64,000 nt of DNA from Bagarius yarrelli (taxonomy: Eukaryota; Chordata; Actinopteri; Siluriformes; Sisoridae): contig VCAZ01000193.1 in the NCBI GenBank assembly GCA_005784505.1, positions 248,001-312,000 of the forward strand. Direction: 5' to 3'. The first letter of the stretch is position 1, and every line of letters starts with the position of its first letter. A model generated the notes under the pieces. The model did not search any database. It worked only from the letters and a program-made list of their open reading frames with translations, and was not told the origin of the DNA. The position numbers were made by a program, and so were the translations under genes. Positions 21,250 to 31,815 of the stretch are shown here, piece after piece.

Positions 21250-21425
21250 TTACATTCACAGCATTTGGCAGACGTCCTTATCCAAAGCAGATTTATTTTT
21301 TTATACAACTAAGCAGTTGGGAATTAAAGATAGCACAAAAATGGTAACTTGGTGGTGCTGGGAATCAAAATCACAACTTTCCTGGTTAGCAGCCCAACAC
21401 CTTAACCGCACTGCATTGGTGCATA
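21250..21425 (-). repeat. SINE-A, inverted, near full length
   Basis: TTCACAGCATTTGGCAGACG, CCTTATCCAAAGCAGATTTA, ACAACTAAGCAGTTGGGAAT, TTGGTGGTGCTGGGAATC and AGCAGCCCAACACCTTAACC run in reverse family order. Open frames at 21301-21655 are partly this repeat. Confidence 0.85.
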
Positions 21426-22780
21426 AACAAATCTGTGGTGAACAACTGGACTTTAGTCTGTTAAAGTCTTGTATTTTGTACGGCTTTATTGGCATTTGTA
21501 AGAAGATTTTTGGGATTTTGTACAGAATAAATTTGTCAATATTTAGACCTAGGATTAGTGCCCTAGTCTGTGAAGAGTGTGGCCCACAGATTACCTTCAC
21601 TTCTAAGCTGCAATTGCACTGCGCTGCTCTGATCTACATTACAGGAATGATTTGAATCAAAAGCCTAAGTCTTGATCAGCACTTAAGGACAATATCAAGG
21701 GCACAGAAGAGATTGAAGCACTATATATGATTGAACCACTGCTGTGTTTGACTCAGAGCTCAAACAGAACAAATGCGTCTGACTTCAGCTCTCATTTGCA
21801 GAAGCGCTGACCCAGTGCGCTGCAGCATAGCAGCAGGTCCCTGACTCCCTATTAGAATAAATTATTCCTGAACACTGGAACTTGCTGAATTTGCTCTGAT
21901 CAGAAAGAAAGCACTTCTCACTCTCCGTGTCTTTGGCTAGTGGAGAGAGGGCGCTCATATTTCGACGTGTATCCCAGACAAAGTAATTTTCAACTATATC
22001 TTAATTTAAATGTAAATGTAGCTAGTGAGTTTTTTAGAGTTTTATCCCGAACTGCTATTTAAATTCTGTGTTGCAGAATTTAAGACTGGAACAAACTACA
22101 CAGTATTTCTGTACAATTTCTCTGCTCTTATAGATAATTAGAATAAAACGGCATAAACTATAGACATTTACAAAAATCCTAAAATTGGTAAGTCAGTTAA
22201 GTCTCTAAACAGCTCCAGAACCCATCCACAGTGACAATTTTAGCACTAATGCCACTTTTCCTCCTGATAAATTGCTGCCACTGAGCCTTTTATAATAGCA
22301 TGATCACATCAGTGTGACCACCATGCCTTCATCTCCATCTTCATATACATGGACAGCTGCCAAGCTCATAAATAACAATTATAAGCATTATAAAACCAAT
22401 ATTTATTTACTTTCTGCATATATTAGTCTGTGAGGCACTGCTTTATGTTAGAGTTAAAGAATTGTAGGCCATCTGAGGAATGTGGCCTGCTGAGGATCAA
22501 AAGAGACCACAAATAGTAGACGCTAAAGACAATAGGCTACATCCAAAAACGCAGACTATTTGAGTATGTGCTATGTTTGAATTACTTCCTGATAGTTAAA
22601 AAATTCATACAATGTAGAATGTGAATGAAATCGCATCCATGTTGATATTGTCTTGTAACATTCAAAATCACAGCAGCATGAAAATTTCAATTTGGAACGA
22701 TCTCGATTATTCTTTTCTCCTGCAAAAAATAACCATTGAAATACGAGAAATATATGTGTGATTTAAGAAGATATAGACAA
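21426..22780. other. Non-coding, moderately complex
   Basis: 21660-21960 is a GC-richer island without repeats (around CAGTGCGCTGCAGCATAGC), a possible regulatory element. The rest is AT-rich and unremarkable. Confidence 0.35.
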
Positions 22781-22862
22781 GTCAGAGCACGTGGTCAGCT
22801 ACGATACAGCGCCCCAGAAAAGGTTTACGGCTCTTGCTCAGGGACCCAACAGTGGCCCAACT
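22781..22862 (-). repeat. SINE-B fragment, inverted
   Basis: GTCAGCTACGATACAGCGCC, GGCTCTTGCTCAGGGACCCA and ACAGTGGCCCAA are the central part of SINE-B in reverse. Both ends are missing. Confidence 0.65.
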
Positions 22863-22867
22863 AAATT

Positions 22868-23142
22868 GCTCCATGAGCTAATTGCTAATTGTCTGAGCAT
22901 AATGCTAATTGAGCCTGAGATCTTTTACAAAGACTAAAAAAAATTATATTTGGCCTCTTTTGATGTGTCCATGTACTTATAAAATAATTATCACTCAACT
23001 CTTTGAGAACGTGCAGTTTGTCAAGTTGGTCTGTTTCTACTTCCCTATCAGGGGAAAAATATATTTAAGAAAAAAGATAAAAAGGTTTTTTTTCCATACA
23101 AATGTTTATCCTAACATCAAAGCTACAAGCTTTCTATAATTA
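22868..23142 (+). repeat. Copy 1 of a local repeat pair (family D)
   Basis: TTGCTCCATGAGCTAATTGC, ATATTTGGCCTCTTTTGATG, CAGTTTGTCAAGTTGGTC and ACAAATGTTTATCCTAACAT with CAAAGCTACAAGCTT recur in the same order and orientation at 24750-25063. No coding capacity. Confidence 0.75.
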
Positions 23143-23839
23143 AAGAGAATAATGTAGTCATCAGGTCTGAGAGCAGCTCTGTGGTTCTTCCAGGCATGAT
23201 TACAATTTTTATAGACATTAAGCTAAATGAGAATGGAAAAATATAGGCAGCTATAAATATTCACAACCCCCACATCATACAGCCTGTTCAGTTCTTAAAC
23301 TCATGGTTAAATGTGTATGCGGACAAGCCCTGGCCTCAGGTTGCGGATGACATCACCAGGCCCGGCCCTGCTGCAGTTGAGGCTAAAAGCATGTCTTAAA
23401 ATCTGCCGAGATTTATTCAGTCAAACAGGCCCTGATGGGATCTCAGGCCATAAACCCAAGCCGGAGTCTGTTCTATTGATGACTCATTCTCCTATCATCT
23501 GTATGGATCATAATGCACACTTACATCATTAGTCCTATTAGCCCTGCACAGGGAGACAGAGCGCCAGCCTGCTGGCTCGGCTTACATCACCCAAAGCTTA
23601 CTGGATTACTGGGTGAGTGGGTGAGTGTGGATGCACGAGATGATTCAGCTGCCATGGAAGTGAATCACTTTTCACAAATCTTTTTCTGCATGCCGGATAT
23701 TATTTATATGTTTATCAATATTATACTCATCTGTAATAATTAACTGGGTGATGATGTAACAGCAGGATGCGGCCCAGACTAGCGAAAAGAAAAAAAAATG
23801 CTGACCATGCACAAATAAAGCAGCTTGTTATAATATAAT
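23143..23839. other. GC-richer complex island, possible regulatory element
   Basis: 23280-23690 is free of repeats and of balanced composition, with strings such as GGCCCTGATGGGATCTCAGG. The 73-76 codon plus-strand frames here show no domain. It resembles conserved non-coding DNA, but conservation is untested. Confidence 0.3.
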
Positions 23840-23963
23840 TTATTATCCAGTGTGACTTACATTTATCTCATTAATACAACTAAGCAATTGGAGGTTATGG
23901 GCCTTGCTCTTAGGCCCAGCAGCGACAACTGCTTCCATAACCCCTGCGCTACCACCTCCCCAC
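23840..23963 (-). repeat. SINE-A, inverted
   Basis: TATCCAGTGTGACTTACATT, ACTAAGCAATTGGAGGTTAT, GGGCCTTGCTCTTAGGCCCA and CCCTGCGCTACCACCTCCCC give the family in reverse. The B-box segment is deleted. Confidence 0.8.
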
Positions 23964-24043
23964 AATTCCTTCTTTAATATTCTTAAATCTTCTTAAACAG
24001 TAAACACACTTTGGGATCTCTGGCGATTGTTTAAGGTTATTGG

Positions 24044-24048
<5 letters not shown>

Positions 24049-24105
<57 letters not shown>

Positions 24106-24113
24106 TATATATA
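24049..24113. repeat. (TA)n microsatellite
   Basis: GTGTGTGTGTATATA leads into roughly thirty TA units with a single AATA break near 24098. Confidence 0.95.
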
Positions 24114-24354
24114 AATAAGCCTTGCTGGCTGCACACAATCATTTCTGACATTTAAACTATTGCTATGATTTTTCTACATTTTTAGCCATTTAAGAAGAAA
24201 TAACAGGAAGACCTTAAGATCAATTAAATTGCTGGCTAATCTAATTAAAACAGAACATACTGTGTATTTCTTACTAATAAATCTGGACAAAAGCAATGTA
24301 ATTAAAACAAATGAGCATTAAATACAATTATATTTTTCATATATTTTGATGTTT

Positions 24355-24425
24355 TTCCAGTGTTCCATATCTGTGGGTGGCAAAAGTATGTGATCCTCTC
24401 GGATTAATGGGAAATAAATAGATAA
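24355..24425 (+). mobile_element. Possible DNA-transposon end fragment
   Basis: GTGGCAAAAGTATGTGATCC with TCTCGGATTAATGG resembles the start of a fish MITE beginning AAAAGTATGTGAACCC. Only one end is visible. Confidence 0.3.
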
Positions 24426-24427
24426 AT

Positions 24428-24535
24428 GGTGTCAAACCCTCAGCACCGACAAGCTGGCCCTATTGGGGCTTTAAGCAAGGCTCTTAACCCTCTTAAATAC
24501 AAATTGAAAGTTGGATGATCTTAAACAAGTGCAAT
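24428..24535 (+). repeat. SINE-A fragment, diverged
   Basis: AAACCCTCAGCACCGACAAG, GCCCTATTGGGGCTTTAAGC and AAGGCTCTTAACCCTC match the middle of SINE-A. Head and tail are unrecognisable. Confidence 0.5.
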
Positions 24536-24749
24536 TTAACTACAAGGAATGTTTTTTTTTCCATTTCCAGGATATGATGATAGGATATTAAAGCGTCCAT
24601 AATATACCGACTTTTTAAAATCGAGGCGGAGGTATAGTAGTAGGACATCTGGGTACTTTTGTGCCTTGTACTGTTTTGCGCATACTATATAGTATAAAAT
24701 ATGCAATTTCAGACGCAGCTATTAGACTTTCAGTATTAACCTCTGCTTG

Positions 24750-25063
24750 ATATAATAATTGCTCTATGAGCTTCAGATTTAGAACCATAACTCTTTTCCA
24801 AACACCACAAAATTTCATATTTGGACTCTTTTGATGTGTTCATGTACAGTGTATAATTTAACATTTTATACTCCACGGTGGTAGTTAAAGGCTCATATAA
24901 AAAATAAACACGTTGAAAATGAGCAGTTTGTCAAGTTCAGTTTTTACTTACTAATCAGAAGCGAAAGATTTTATAAAAAAAAAAATCAAATGATAAAAAG
25001 GTTTTGGAGTTTTTTTTCCCCATACAAATGTTTATCCTAACATCAAAGCTACAAGCTTCCTGA
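24750..25063 (+). repeat. Copy 2 of a local repeat pair (family D)
   Basis: Matches 22868-23142 in order (TTGCTCTATGAGCTTCAGAT, ATATTTGGACTCTTTTGATG, GCAGTTTGTCAAGTT, ACAAATGTTTATCCTAACAT). It carries an extra segment near 24855-24910, and many substitutions separate the copies. Confidence 0.75.
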
Positions 25064-25127
25064 GCAGGGCTCTTAACCCTCTCTGCTCCAGGAGTGCTGT
25101 TACATCGCTGGGACCCTATATGCAGAG
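25064..25127 (+). repeat. SINE-B fragment
   Basis: CAGGGCTCTTAACCCTCTCT, GCTCCAGGAGTGCTGTTACA and GCTGGGACCCTAT match the SINE-B core on the plus strand. Confidence 0.55.
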
Positions 25128-25852
25128 AGAACCCTGTTTTATTTAAAGAACAGAGATCTATCAATGCATGTAAAAGTGGAATTTGTGTCAAGTGTTCCAA
25201 TAAAAAAGTCAAACTTTCAAGGGCTTTTGTTTTACTGCTGTCAATCTGCCTCGTGTTTCATGTTTTCCAAATAAATCCGATTTCCGGACTGACGGAATAA
25301 TCCTGCTATATTTCCAGCATGACATATTCATACACTGTGATTATTTGCATAACCACCAGTCAGACCTATAGATCCGCTCCTTATTTACATCTTTCCACCC
25401 CAATAAATGAAAGTCACATATAAGTAAATTGTGTTTCTCCTGCCTGGAACAGAGACTCATCCTGTAATGCATGTATGCATGCATGTTAATAAAGGTGTGG
25501 GCTGCACATGGAGAAGAGCAGGCGCTTTTTCAGGATCTAGCTAGATTGAATGTATTCCCCAGAAAGCTACGTGCTTATTATTGCGCTGCACTCTCTGATT
25601 TTCTGTAGACACCCACATCAATCTTGATCGATTAAAGATGGCAGTAATATCTGCTAGGCTTCTTTTCTTTTGTTTCGTTTTTTTGTATAAATAATAGGAG
25701 TCTGTAGCAATAACTTTGTAATCATACTGTAAAAAAAATTAATTAATGTTAAAATCCAGATCGCTGCAGCAACCGCTGCTCAGAGCATTTGCTATCTGAA
25801 ATTTACTAAAGTGCTTTTACTTACAGACAATGGGTAGAACTCTCTCTCTCTC
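25128..25852. other. Complex non-coding stretch, possible regulatory element
   Basis: 25300-25640 is repeat-free and contains an octamer (ATTTGCAT at 25343-25350) and a TGATCGATTA-type block near 25627. No open frames of note. Confidence 0.3.
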
Positions 25853-26034
25853 TTTACATTACATTTACAGCATATCCAGAGCAACTTACATTATCTCATT
25901 TATACAACTAAGCAGTTGGGGGTTAAGGGCCTTGCTCAGGTGCCCAGCAGTGGTGGCTTGGTGAAGCTGGGAATCAAACCCACAATCTTCGGGTTGGCAG
26001 CCCAACCCCTTAACTATGAGCCACCACTTCCCCA
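25853..26034 (-). repeat. SINE-A, inverted, well preserved
   Basis: ACATTTACAGCATATCCAGA, CTCATTTATACAACTAAGCA, TTGGGGGTTAAGGGCCTTGC, TCAGGTGCCCAGCAGTGG, GAAGCTGGGAATCAAACCCA and ATGAGCCACCACTTCCCC. Nearly the whole element is present. The plus-strand frame 25916-26098 lies inside it. Confidence 0.9.
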
Positions 26035-26035
26035 C

Positions 26036-26362
26036 GCTTTCTTTCTTTCTCTCTCTCTCTCTCTCTCTTTATCACTTATGGTTAAACCTATGTATTGACA
26101 TTATTTAAAACATTTATTTATTTATTCCCTGCTTTTTATAATTTGTCGCTTGTGTTATTCAAGTTGTGTAAAACGTAAAAAAAAACTTTCTTTCTTTCTC
26201 TATCTCTATCTCTTTCTCTCTATTCCTTTCTCTCTCTCTACCTCTCTCCCTCTCTTCCTCTCGTTTTGACTGTTTATGTAAAGAATATTTATTTATTTAT
26301 TTATTCACTGCTTTTTATGATATGTGACTTTTCTAAATTAAGTTGTGTAAAAAGCAAAAAAA

Positions 26363-26411
<49 letters not shown>
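26036..26411 (+). repeat. CT-rich microsatellite cluster
   Basis: Three pyrimidine tracts: 26036-26070, 26187-26264, and a pure (CT)n at about 26366-26411. They alternate with (TTTA)n at 26110-26125 and 26286-26305. Flanking text of the units is partly repeated (TTCCCTGCTTTTTATAAT versus TTCACTGCTTTTTATGAT), so a block was probably duplicated. Confidence 0.9.
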
Positions 26412-26418
<7 letters not shown>

Positions 26419-27377
26419 CTTTGTCTTTTAAACACACATACTTAGTATAAACTCTTGACCTCTGGATCAAGACTAATAAAACTAAATGCTCAAATACATT
26501 CAAAATCCCTCTTTCTATCTGTGGCAACTGGATCTTTATATAACCTTCTACCCGCCTTTACTGCTTAATATCTTTTCCCAGAATGGGCTGTACTATCCAA
26601 TATCAATGTAAGATGAGGCTATGTTGTGTGGTTAATGACTACGCCATCCGTCCCCACAAACCCCCCCACCCCCCCCCCCCCACCCACCCCCGCCCACCTT
26701 GTTCAAACCCTCCAGCTTGCCATGATGTTGATGAGGCAACACAGGAGGTACCAACATGCCCACTTTCCCCACCATACTAATGAGACGTGCCCACCAGACA
26801 GTGCATTACCCCGCCCTGTGCCTCCACCGAGACTGAACCAAAGAAAAGGGCTGGCTTGTTCTCAGAATGTCAGGGAGGCTCCTGTCAGCTCAGGTTTCAG
26901 CTTGGCATCTCATGTTGCCACCAACGTCAAATAAGTGGATGGGAAACACAGTTCCAGGTGCTGATAATTATTCCTGCCATCTCCAAAGCTTCTGGAGAAC
27001 AGATCCTAAATCTGCAGGGCAACACCCATTCGCTGACATATATAAATTATTCTCTCACTGGGGGTTAATAAAAATATGATAATGAGAAAAGACTACGGTC
27101 TCAGAAATGATAATGATGCAGAGCACTTCTTGGTCCAAATAATTAAAAATGAGTACTGGATTTAATTACATTTTATTACAATTACATTACACAGTAGCAA
27201 CTATGAATAAAATAATTGGTTTAGTGTTTTAATTAAAGGTAGAACATACATCATATTATAATGTATTAAATATAAAGGTATAGGAAAAATATAAATGAAC
27301 TATAGTGTAAAAAAGAAACTTTAGTTTTTCTACTACTTGAATTGGTTTAATTTAAATTGTCACCCAAAATCGATCAG
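26412..27377. other. Complex stretch with a C-rich tract
   Basis: 26520-27060 is relatively GC-rich and repeat-free except for the C tract at 26660-26698. Overlapping plus-strand frames (26583-27079) are proline-rich because of that tract and have no known domain. 26880-27040 is of high complexity and could be a regulatory element. Confidence 0.35.
26660..26698 (+). repeat. C-rich tract
   Basis: Runs of seven to thirteen C separated by single A. It could form i-motif or G-quadruplex structures on the two strands. Confidence 0.9.
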
Positions 27378-27635
27378 CAGTCTTTAACCTTTTTGTACCA
27401 GGGACCAGTTTCATGCACGGGGTAGAGGCGCAGAGGTTCCTAGTTATGCTATTAAAAGGCCAGTCTTTTTACGCAGGATGTTTTGTCTCGATGTGACGAA
27501 GCAGTTTTGAGGGTTCCATTATCTAGTCGATCACTGCAAATTATGCCTAGTGGGTGTGGAGCTTCTATGGTGGCCCGGTACCAAATGATCGATGGATCGG
27601 TACCTGTCCATGGAGGGGGCGTTGGGGACCCCTAG
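27378..27635. mobile_element. hAT-type MITE, about 257 bp
   Basis: Left end CAGTCTTTAACCTTTTTGTA with CCAGGGACCAGTTT; right end GCGTTGGGGACCCCTAG. These match the fish hAT end pattern CAGGGGTCCCCAACC with GGACCGGT-like inner repeats. There is no transposase. The 8-bp target duplications expected for hAT are not visible, so the copy is old or the ends have changed. Confidence 0.75.
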
Positions 27636-27764
27636 TCTAAATGTAAGCTACAGCCCACACTAGACATGCTATCTAAACATACTCGGGGTAATTAAATGTT
27701 GAAGAACATAGCCATGATAAACAATATAATACTTACAGTGCTTCACTAGTTGCTTGCTTCACTA

Positions 27765-27855
27765 GTCTCTTTAGGCTAACGCTAGCTTGTCTCTTTAGGC
27801 TAATGTTAGCCCGTCTCTTTAGGCTAACGTCTCTTCAGGGTCATGTTAGCTTGTT
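27765..27855 (+). repeat. 24-bp tandem repeat, about 3.5 units
   Basis: Unit close to GTCTCTTTAGGCTAACGCTA plus GCTT, repeated with point changes (GCTAATGTTAGC, GCTAACGTCTCTTC). Each unit contains a GCTAACGTTAGC-like palindrome. Confidence 0.85.
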
Positions 27856-30539
27856 TTTATTGTGTAGTGATGCAGTTCTTTTAGTGCTTCTGATGAGCTC
27901 TTATTCTTTAAATGTGCTCAGCACCATTTTTGTATTAACACCGTTTAATACTTTTATTTTATTTAAACAGTGACAGCCTAAACTACAACTTCCAAGTTTC
28001 AGCTACGAACTGCATCTAGTTTTTGTTTTATAAGACGAGAGTAACTACAAGAAATTGAGATAGACATTCTGTAAAATAATCGCTGATGTTTTAAATGAAT
28101 AAATCCATCCCATTATTAAAAACGTAGCACCACATAGTGCAAGTGTTCCTTAGGGTAAAGGGATCATTTTGTATCTTTAAGACCATAAATATGGGCTTTT
28201 ACCACAGTAAAGTAATGTTTATGTGTGATCATTAATTGTTGTTCTTTCATTTTAGCCTTTCTTTAAACCCATTTTTCTCAAAATTCCGCTCCTGGAAATC
28301 CTAACAATCAGCCAATTTCAGATAACCATAACCTTCATCACATACAGTGTATAGAAAAATAAAAAAACAGATTTGGAAAGGGCTTGAAATCAGCTTCCAG
28401 ATGGTATCAAAACCTGTAGAAGGTAAAATGTCCTCTTCAGGCAGCTTTAATGATGCAGTACAGTCAGTAGTCGAAAGGTAGTTCCTGAGTAGTTCCAGAG
28501 GTAACTACCACGGCTCTTCCAACCACGGCCCAAGGGGATGATGAGCGGGAGAATTCTCAGAAAACTAGCTCTTCGTATCGCCTGGCACAAAAGCACAGCT
28601 TTGCTACCAGCACTCAAATAAAAATCAAATTGACGAGGCAGAGACAGCAGATGGGAAAAACATATGTAGTGGAAAGTCATATGTAGAAGTGGAAAGCAGT
28701 AAAAAGTCTTTCGTAGGTATGTTACAGTAATAATCCACCAACATTATGTTTAACATGAATGAACATTCAGCGATATGAAGTTTATTTAACAAAAGAAGCA
28801 CACAGATTTCTGATGTTAGTGTTACATTAAACTGTTGATGTGGTGATTAAAAGCTAGATTTAAACCCTTTAAAAATGATCAACTTATGCTTTGGTTGCTT
28901 AAAACGATTTTTTTATTAAAATAAGTTTTGAGGCTAGATGGTGTGCTGTGTTAAATGTAATATTTAGGAAACCGAATCTGCTCTTTACCAGCTTTTTCAG
29001 ATGTCCTAGCATTAGCAGAAAGAGATTAGTTCTATATCTTATCATTATTTGAAGGTTTTCCATTTTAGTGTAGCCATATGGTGGTTTCAAATGGGTTTGA
29101 CACAAGAGAAAGTGACAGAGAAAGAGAGAGAGCGAGAGACATCGAGAGAATAAAGGAGAGAGAAAGAAAGATCTGATCTTTGGTTTCTAAATGTGTTTTA
29201 GCTCCCAAGAGCCTTCGTCCTGACCTCCTAAACGACTCTGACTCTATGTTTACACAATGCCTGATGCCCCATGCTGTCAGGCCTCAGCGAGAGTAAAGAA
29301 GGAATAGCAAGAATTCGTGGGCCCATCCATCACTCTGCCGTTTCTGAGACATGCACGGCGGTCATCTCTCTGCTGGCCCACACGCCGCTCCCACAGTCCT
29401 GCTGCTTCTCTCTATTGCCCATTCAGCCAACATTCTCTTTTCCTCTTCTCATTTCCTACCTTTCTTCCCTCATCTCCATCACTCTTTCTCTGCCTCTTTA
29501 CCACACAGGTCTCTCCTCCCTTTTTTCTTTCTACTGCTGTCAATCACTAAGGCAGCTGAATGGAAAAAAGTCCAAAGAGGGAAAATTCTTTTAAAATCTC
29601 GACCCCTCCTGCTATCGGGGTGTCAATGATTCTTACATTTATCAATCCAGTGCAATAAAAATGTCTATGTTCTGTATTGATCACTGATATCCTTTCTTTT
29701 AGAAGACAAGACATCCTAACTGTAATTAGAGGTAATGCTATTATGCTTATCTGTTTGGTAGTAATTTAATTCAGACATTCCAGCTGAAACTACAACAATA
29801 TAACACTTTTATCTAGAAATAGTTGTTATTTTGTGCCATTTCATCAAAAATCTGTTATGTTTTCATACTAGCTGTTATATTAAATTAGCTTGCTTATTTT
29901 TAAATATAAAAAATATAAATTTCTAATAAAAAAACAATATATAATAACAAAATTCTAATAATTTTATTCATTTACAGTCAAATTAAATGTTGTAAAATAT
30001 CCACATTTACATAACAGCAGCTTTATACAGTCATCAATACATCATACAACTGCAAAGCGCACACTCTTACTGACTCTTTTATATATGTTAAACAAATGAT
30101 TTTCCTACACATAAAACAGTCTACTTGTGTCCCTTCTTTTTTGAATATCACATTTTGTATGTGTTTTATTATTAGGCTTAGTTTACATGAGAAGATTTGG
30201 TGGAAATGAAAACATAGAAGAATTTAACAGTGTTTTATTATGATGGGATTTTATCCAGACTCTAAAAATTCAACGCCGTTATAGCTTCATGCTTCACGTC
30301 AGTTAGTTTGTATTATTAGGTGAAGTATCATCATAATGAATTAATGGTGCTACACGATAAAGTGACGTTGTAAACAGTTGTACACAGACGGTGTTCTTCT
30401 TTTGACTTTTTTTTACTATAAATTCTTACTGGGACACATTTTACATATCAGATACCAGTGTGTGTAGTAGGGTGTAAAGTAACAGTTACAGTTGGTGTTT
30501 AGAACCAATAATTTTAGAGCAGCGATGGCTTAAATGAAG
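27856..30539. other. Long non-coding stretch, mixed
   Basis: 28370-28700 and 29190-29640 are GC-richer complex blocks with chance-like frames on both strands and no domains. 29105-29170 is a GA-rich microsatellite. 29700-30500 is AT-rich and unremarkable. No transposons recognised. Confidence 0.35.
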
Positions 30540-30713
30540 CAAGGTGGTAGCTCAATGGTTAAGGTATTGGACTGCTAACTGGAAAATTGTGGTTTGATTC
30601 CCAGCACTACCAAGTTACCAATGCTGGGCCTCTGAACAGGACCCTAAATAGCCCCTGAAATTAACGTAAGTCATTCTAAACAAGGGTGTCTGTCAACTGA
30701 TGTATATGTTGAT
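30540..30713 (+). repeat. SINE-A, near full length
   Basis: AGGTGGTAGCTCAATGGTTA, AGGTATTGGACTGCTAACTG, GTGGTTTGATTCCCAGCACT (good B box), CCAAGTTACCAATGCTGGGC and GTAAGTCATTCTAAACAAGG. The CAATTGCTCAG segment is lost. Confidence 0.9.
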
Positions 30714-30737
30714 GACTTAAAACCCCAGAATTAAACA

Positions 30738-30930
30738 TCTGCCACTGTTGGACCACAAAGGAAGGACCTTAACTCTCTCTCTCTCTCTCTTTCTCTCTGT
30801 TTTAGGGGCACAGCATCACATCAACTGTGTTGACCCTGTGCCCTTAACCCCAGCTTCCAAACGTGGGTTACCCAAAAAAGAAATTTTTTTACTGTGCTGT
30901 AATATAAATATGTCATATAGTAGTCATAGT
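30738..30930 (+). repeat. SINE-B fragment with (CT)n insertion
   Basis: CACTGTTGGACCAC, then a CT tract (30769-30797), then GGGGCACAGCATCACATCA, GTTGACCCTGTGCCCTTAAC, CCCAGCTTCCAAACGTGGGT and ACTGTGCTGTAATAT. The open frame 30748-30990 is repeat sequence. Confidence 0.7.
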
Positions 30931-31566
30931 AGTAGCCTACTGATAATACGTCATGCCTACAGACTGCTGTATATTGCACACTTAAGCTGAAACACTTCAG
31001 GAGTTTCAAAGTCGTCCTCAGATTGGTGTTCAGGTTTTCCAGGACACGTGTGTGTTGTGTTTTTTATTGGTCCACCTGAAAACAACCCAAAGCTGTCTGA
31101 TTAAAGAAGAAAGCTGTTGTGTTTACATCAGTGTCAATGAGCAGTAATCAAGATTCTTAAACGTATGCGAGATTCACTGTATAGACTGTTTAAAAGACAG
31201 CCAAAAGTTTTATTTGAGACGCTTACTGGAGCGGCACAAAACGAAACGTTATTGGTTGCTTTACCTGTCAGTCATCCTGGCTGGGCATTAGCCATTCAAA
31301 GCGGTTAACACTTTCTGCTGTCAGTCTGAAAGTCTGGCTACACGAGACTAAACCAATATTATCTTTTAGTCTGCTATTGTTTAATAAATCTAAATTACCT
31401 TTGCTTAATTCAGCAGATATGTAAATACTTTAAATCTACTAGAACATTAGTAACTAATGTAAAAAACACCAGGCATAATTCAGCACTTAATGCTTATACC
31501 ATTTGCCCTGACTAAAAATACTATTTTACTGATAATGCCATGTCCAGATAAATGAACAGATTAATA
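30931..31566. other. Non-coding, nothing recognised
   Basis: Mixed composition, no repeat or frame of note. Confidence 0.4.
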
Positions 31567-31815
31567 AATGGATGGATGGATGGATGGATGGATGGATGGA
31601 TGGATGGATGGATGGATAGATGGTTACATGGATGGATGGATAGATGGTTACATGGATGGATGAATGGCTAAATGGTTACATGGATGAATCGATGGATAAA
31701 TAGATGGATATATTGATGAATGGATGGATGGATAGATAGATAGATGGATGATGGATGGATAAATGGATAGATATATGGATAGGATGGATGGATGAATGGA
31801 TGAATAAATGAATAC
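31567..31815 (+). repeat. (ATGG)n microsatellite array, about 245 bp
   Basis: Nearly pure ATGG at the left, then degenerate ATGG/ATAG/TTACATGG blocks. A short higher-order unit (GATAGATGGTTACATGGATG) appears twice. Confidence 0.95.
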
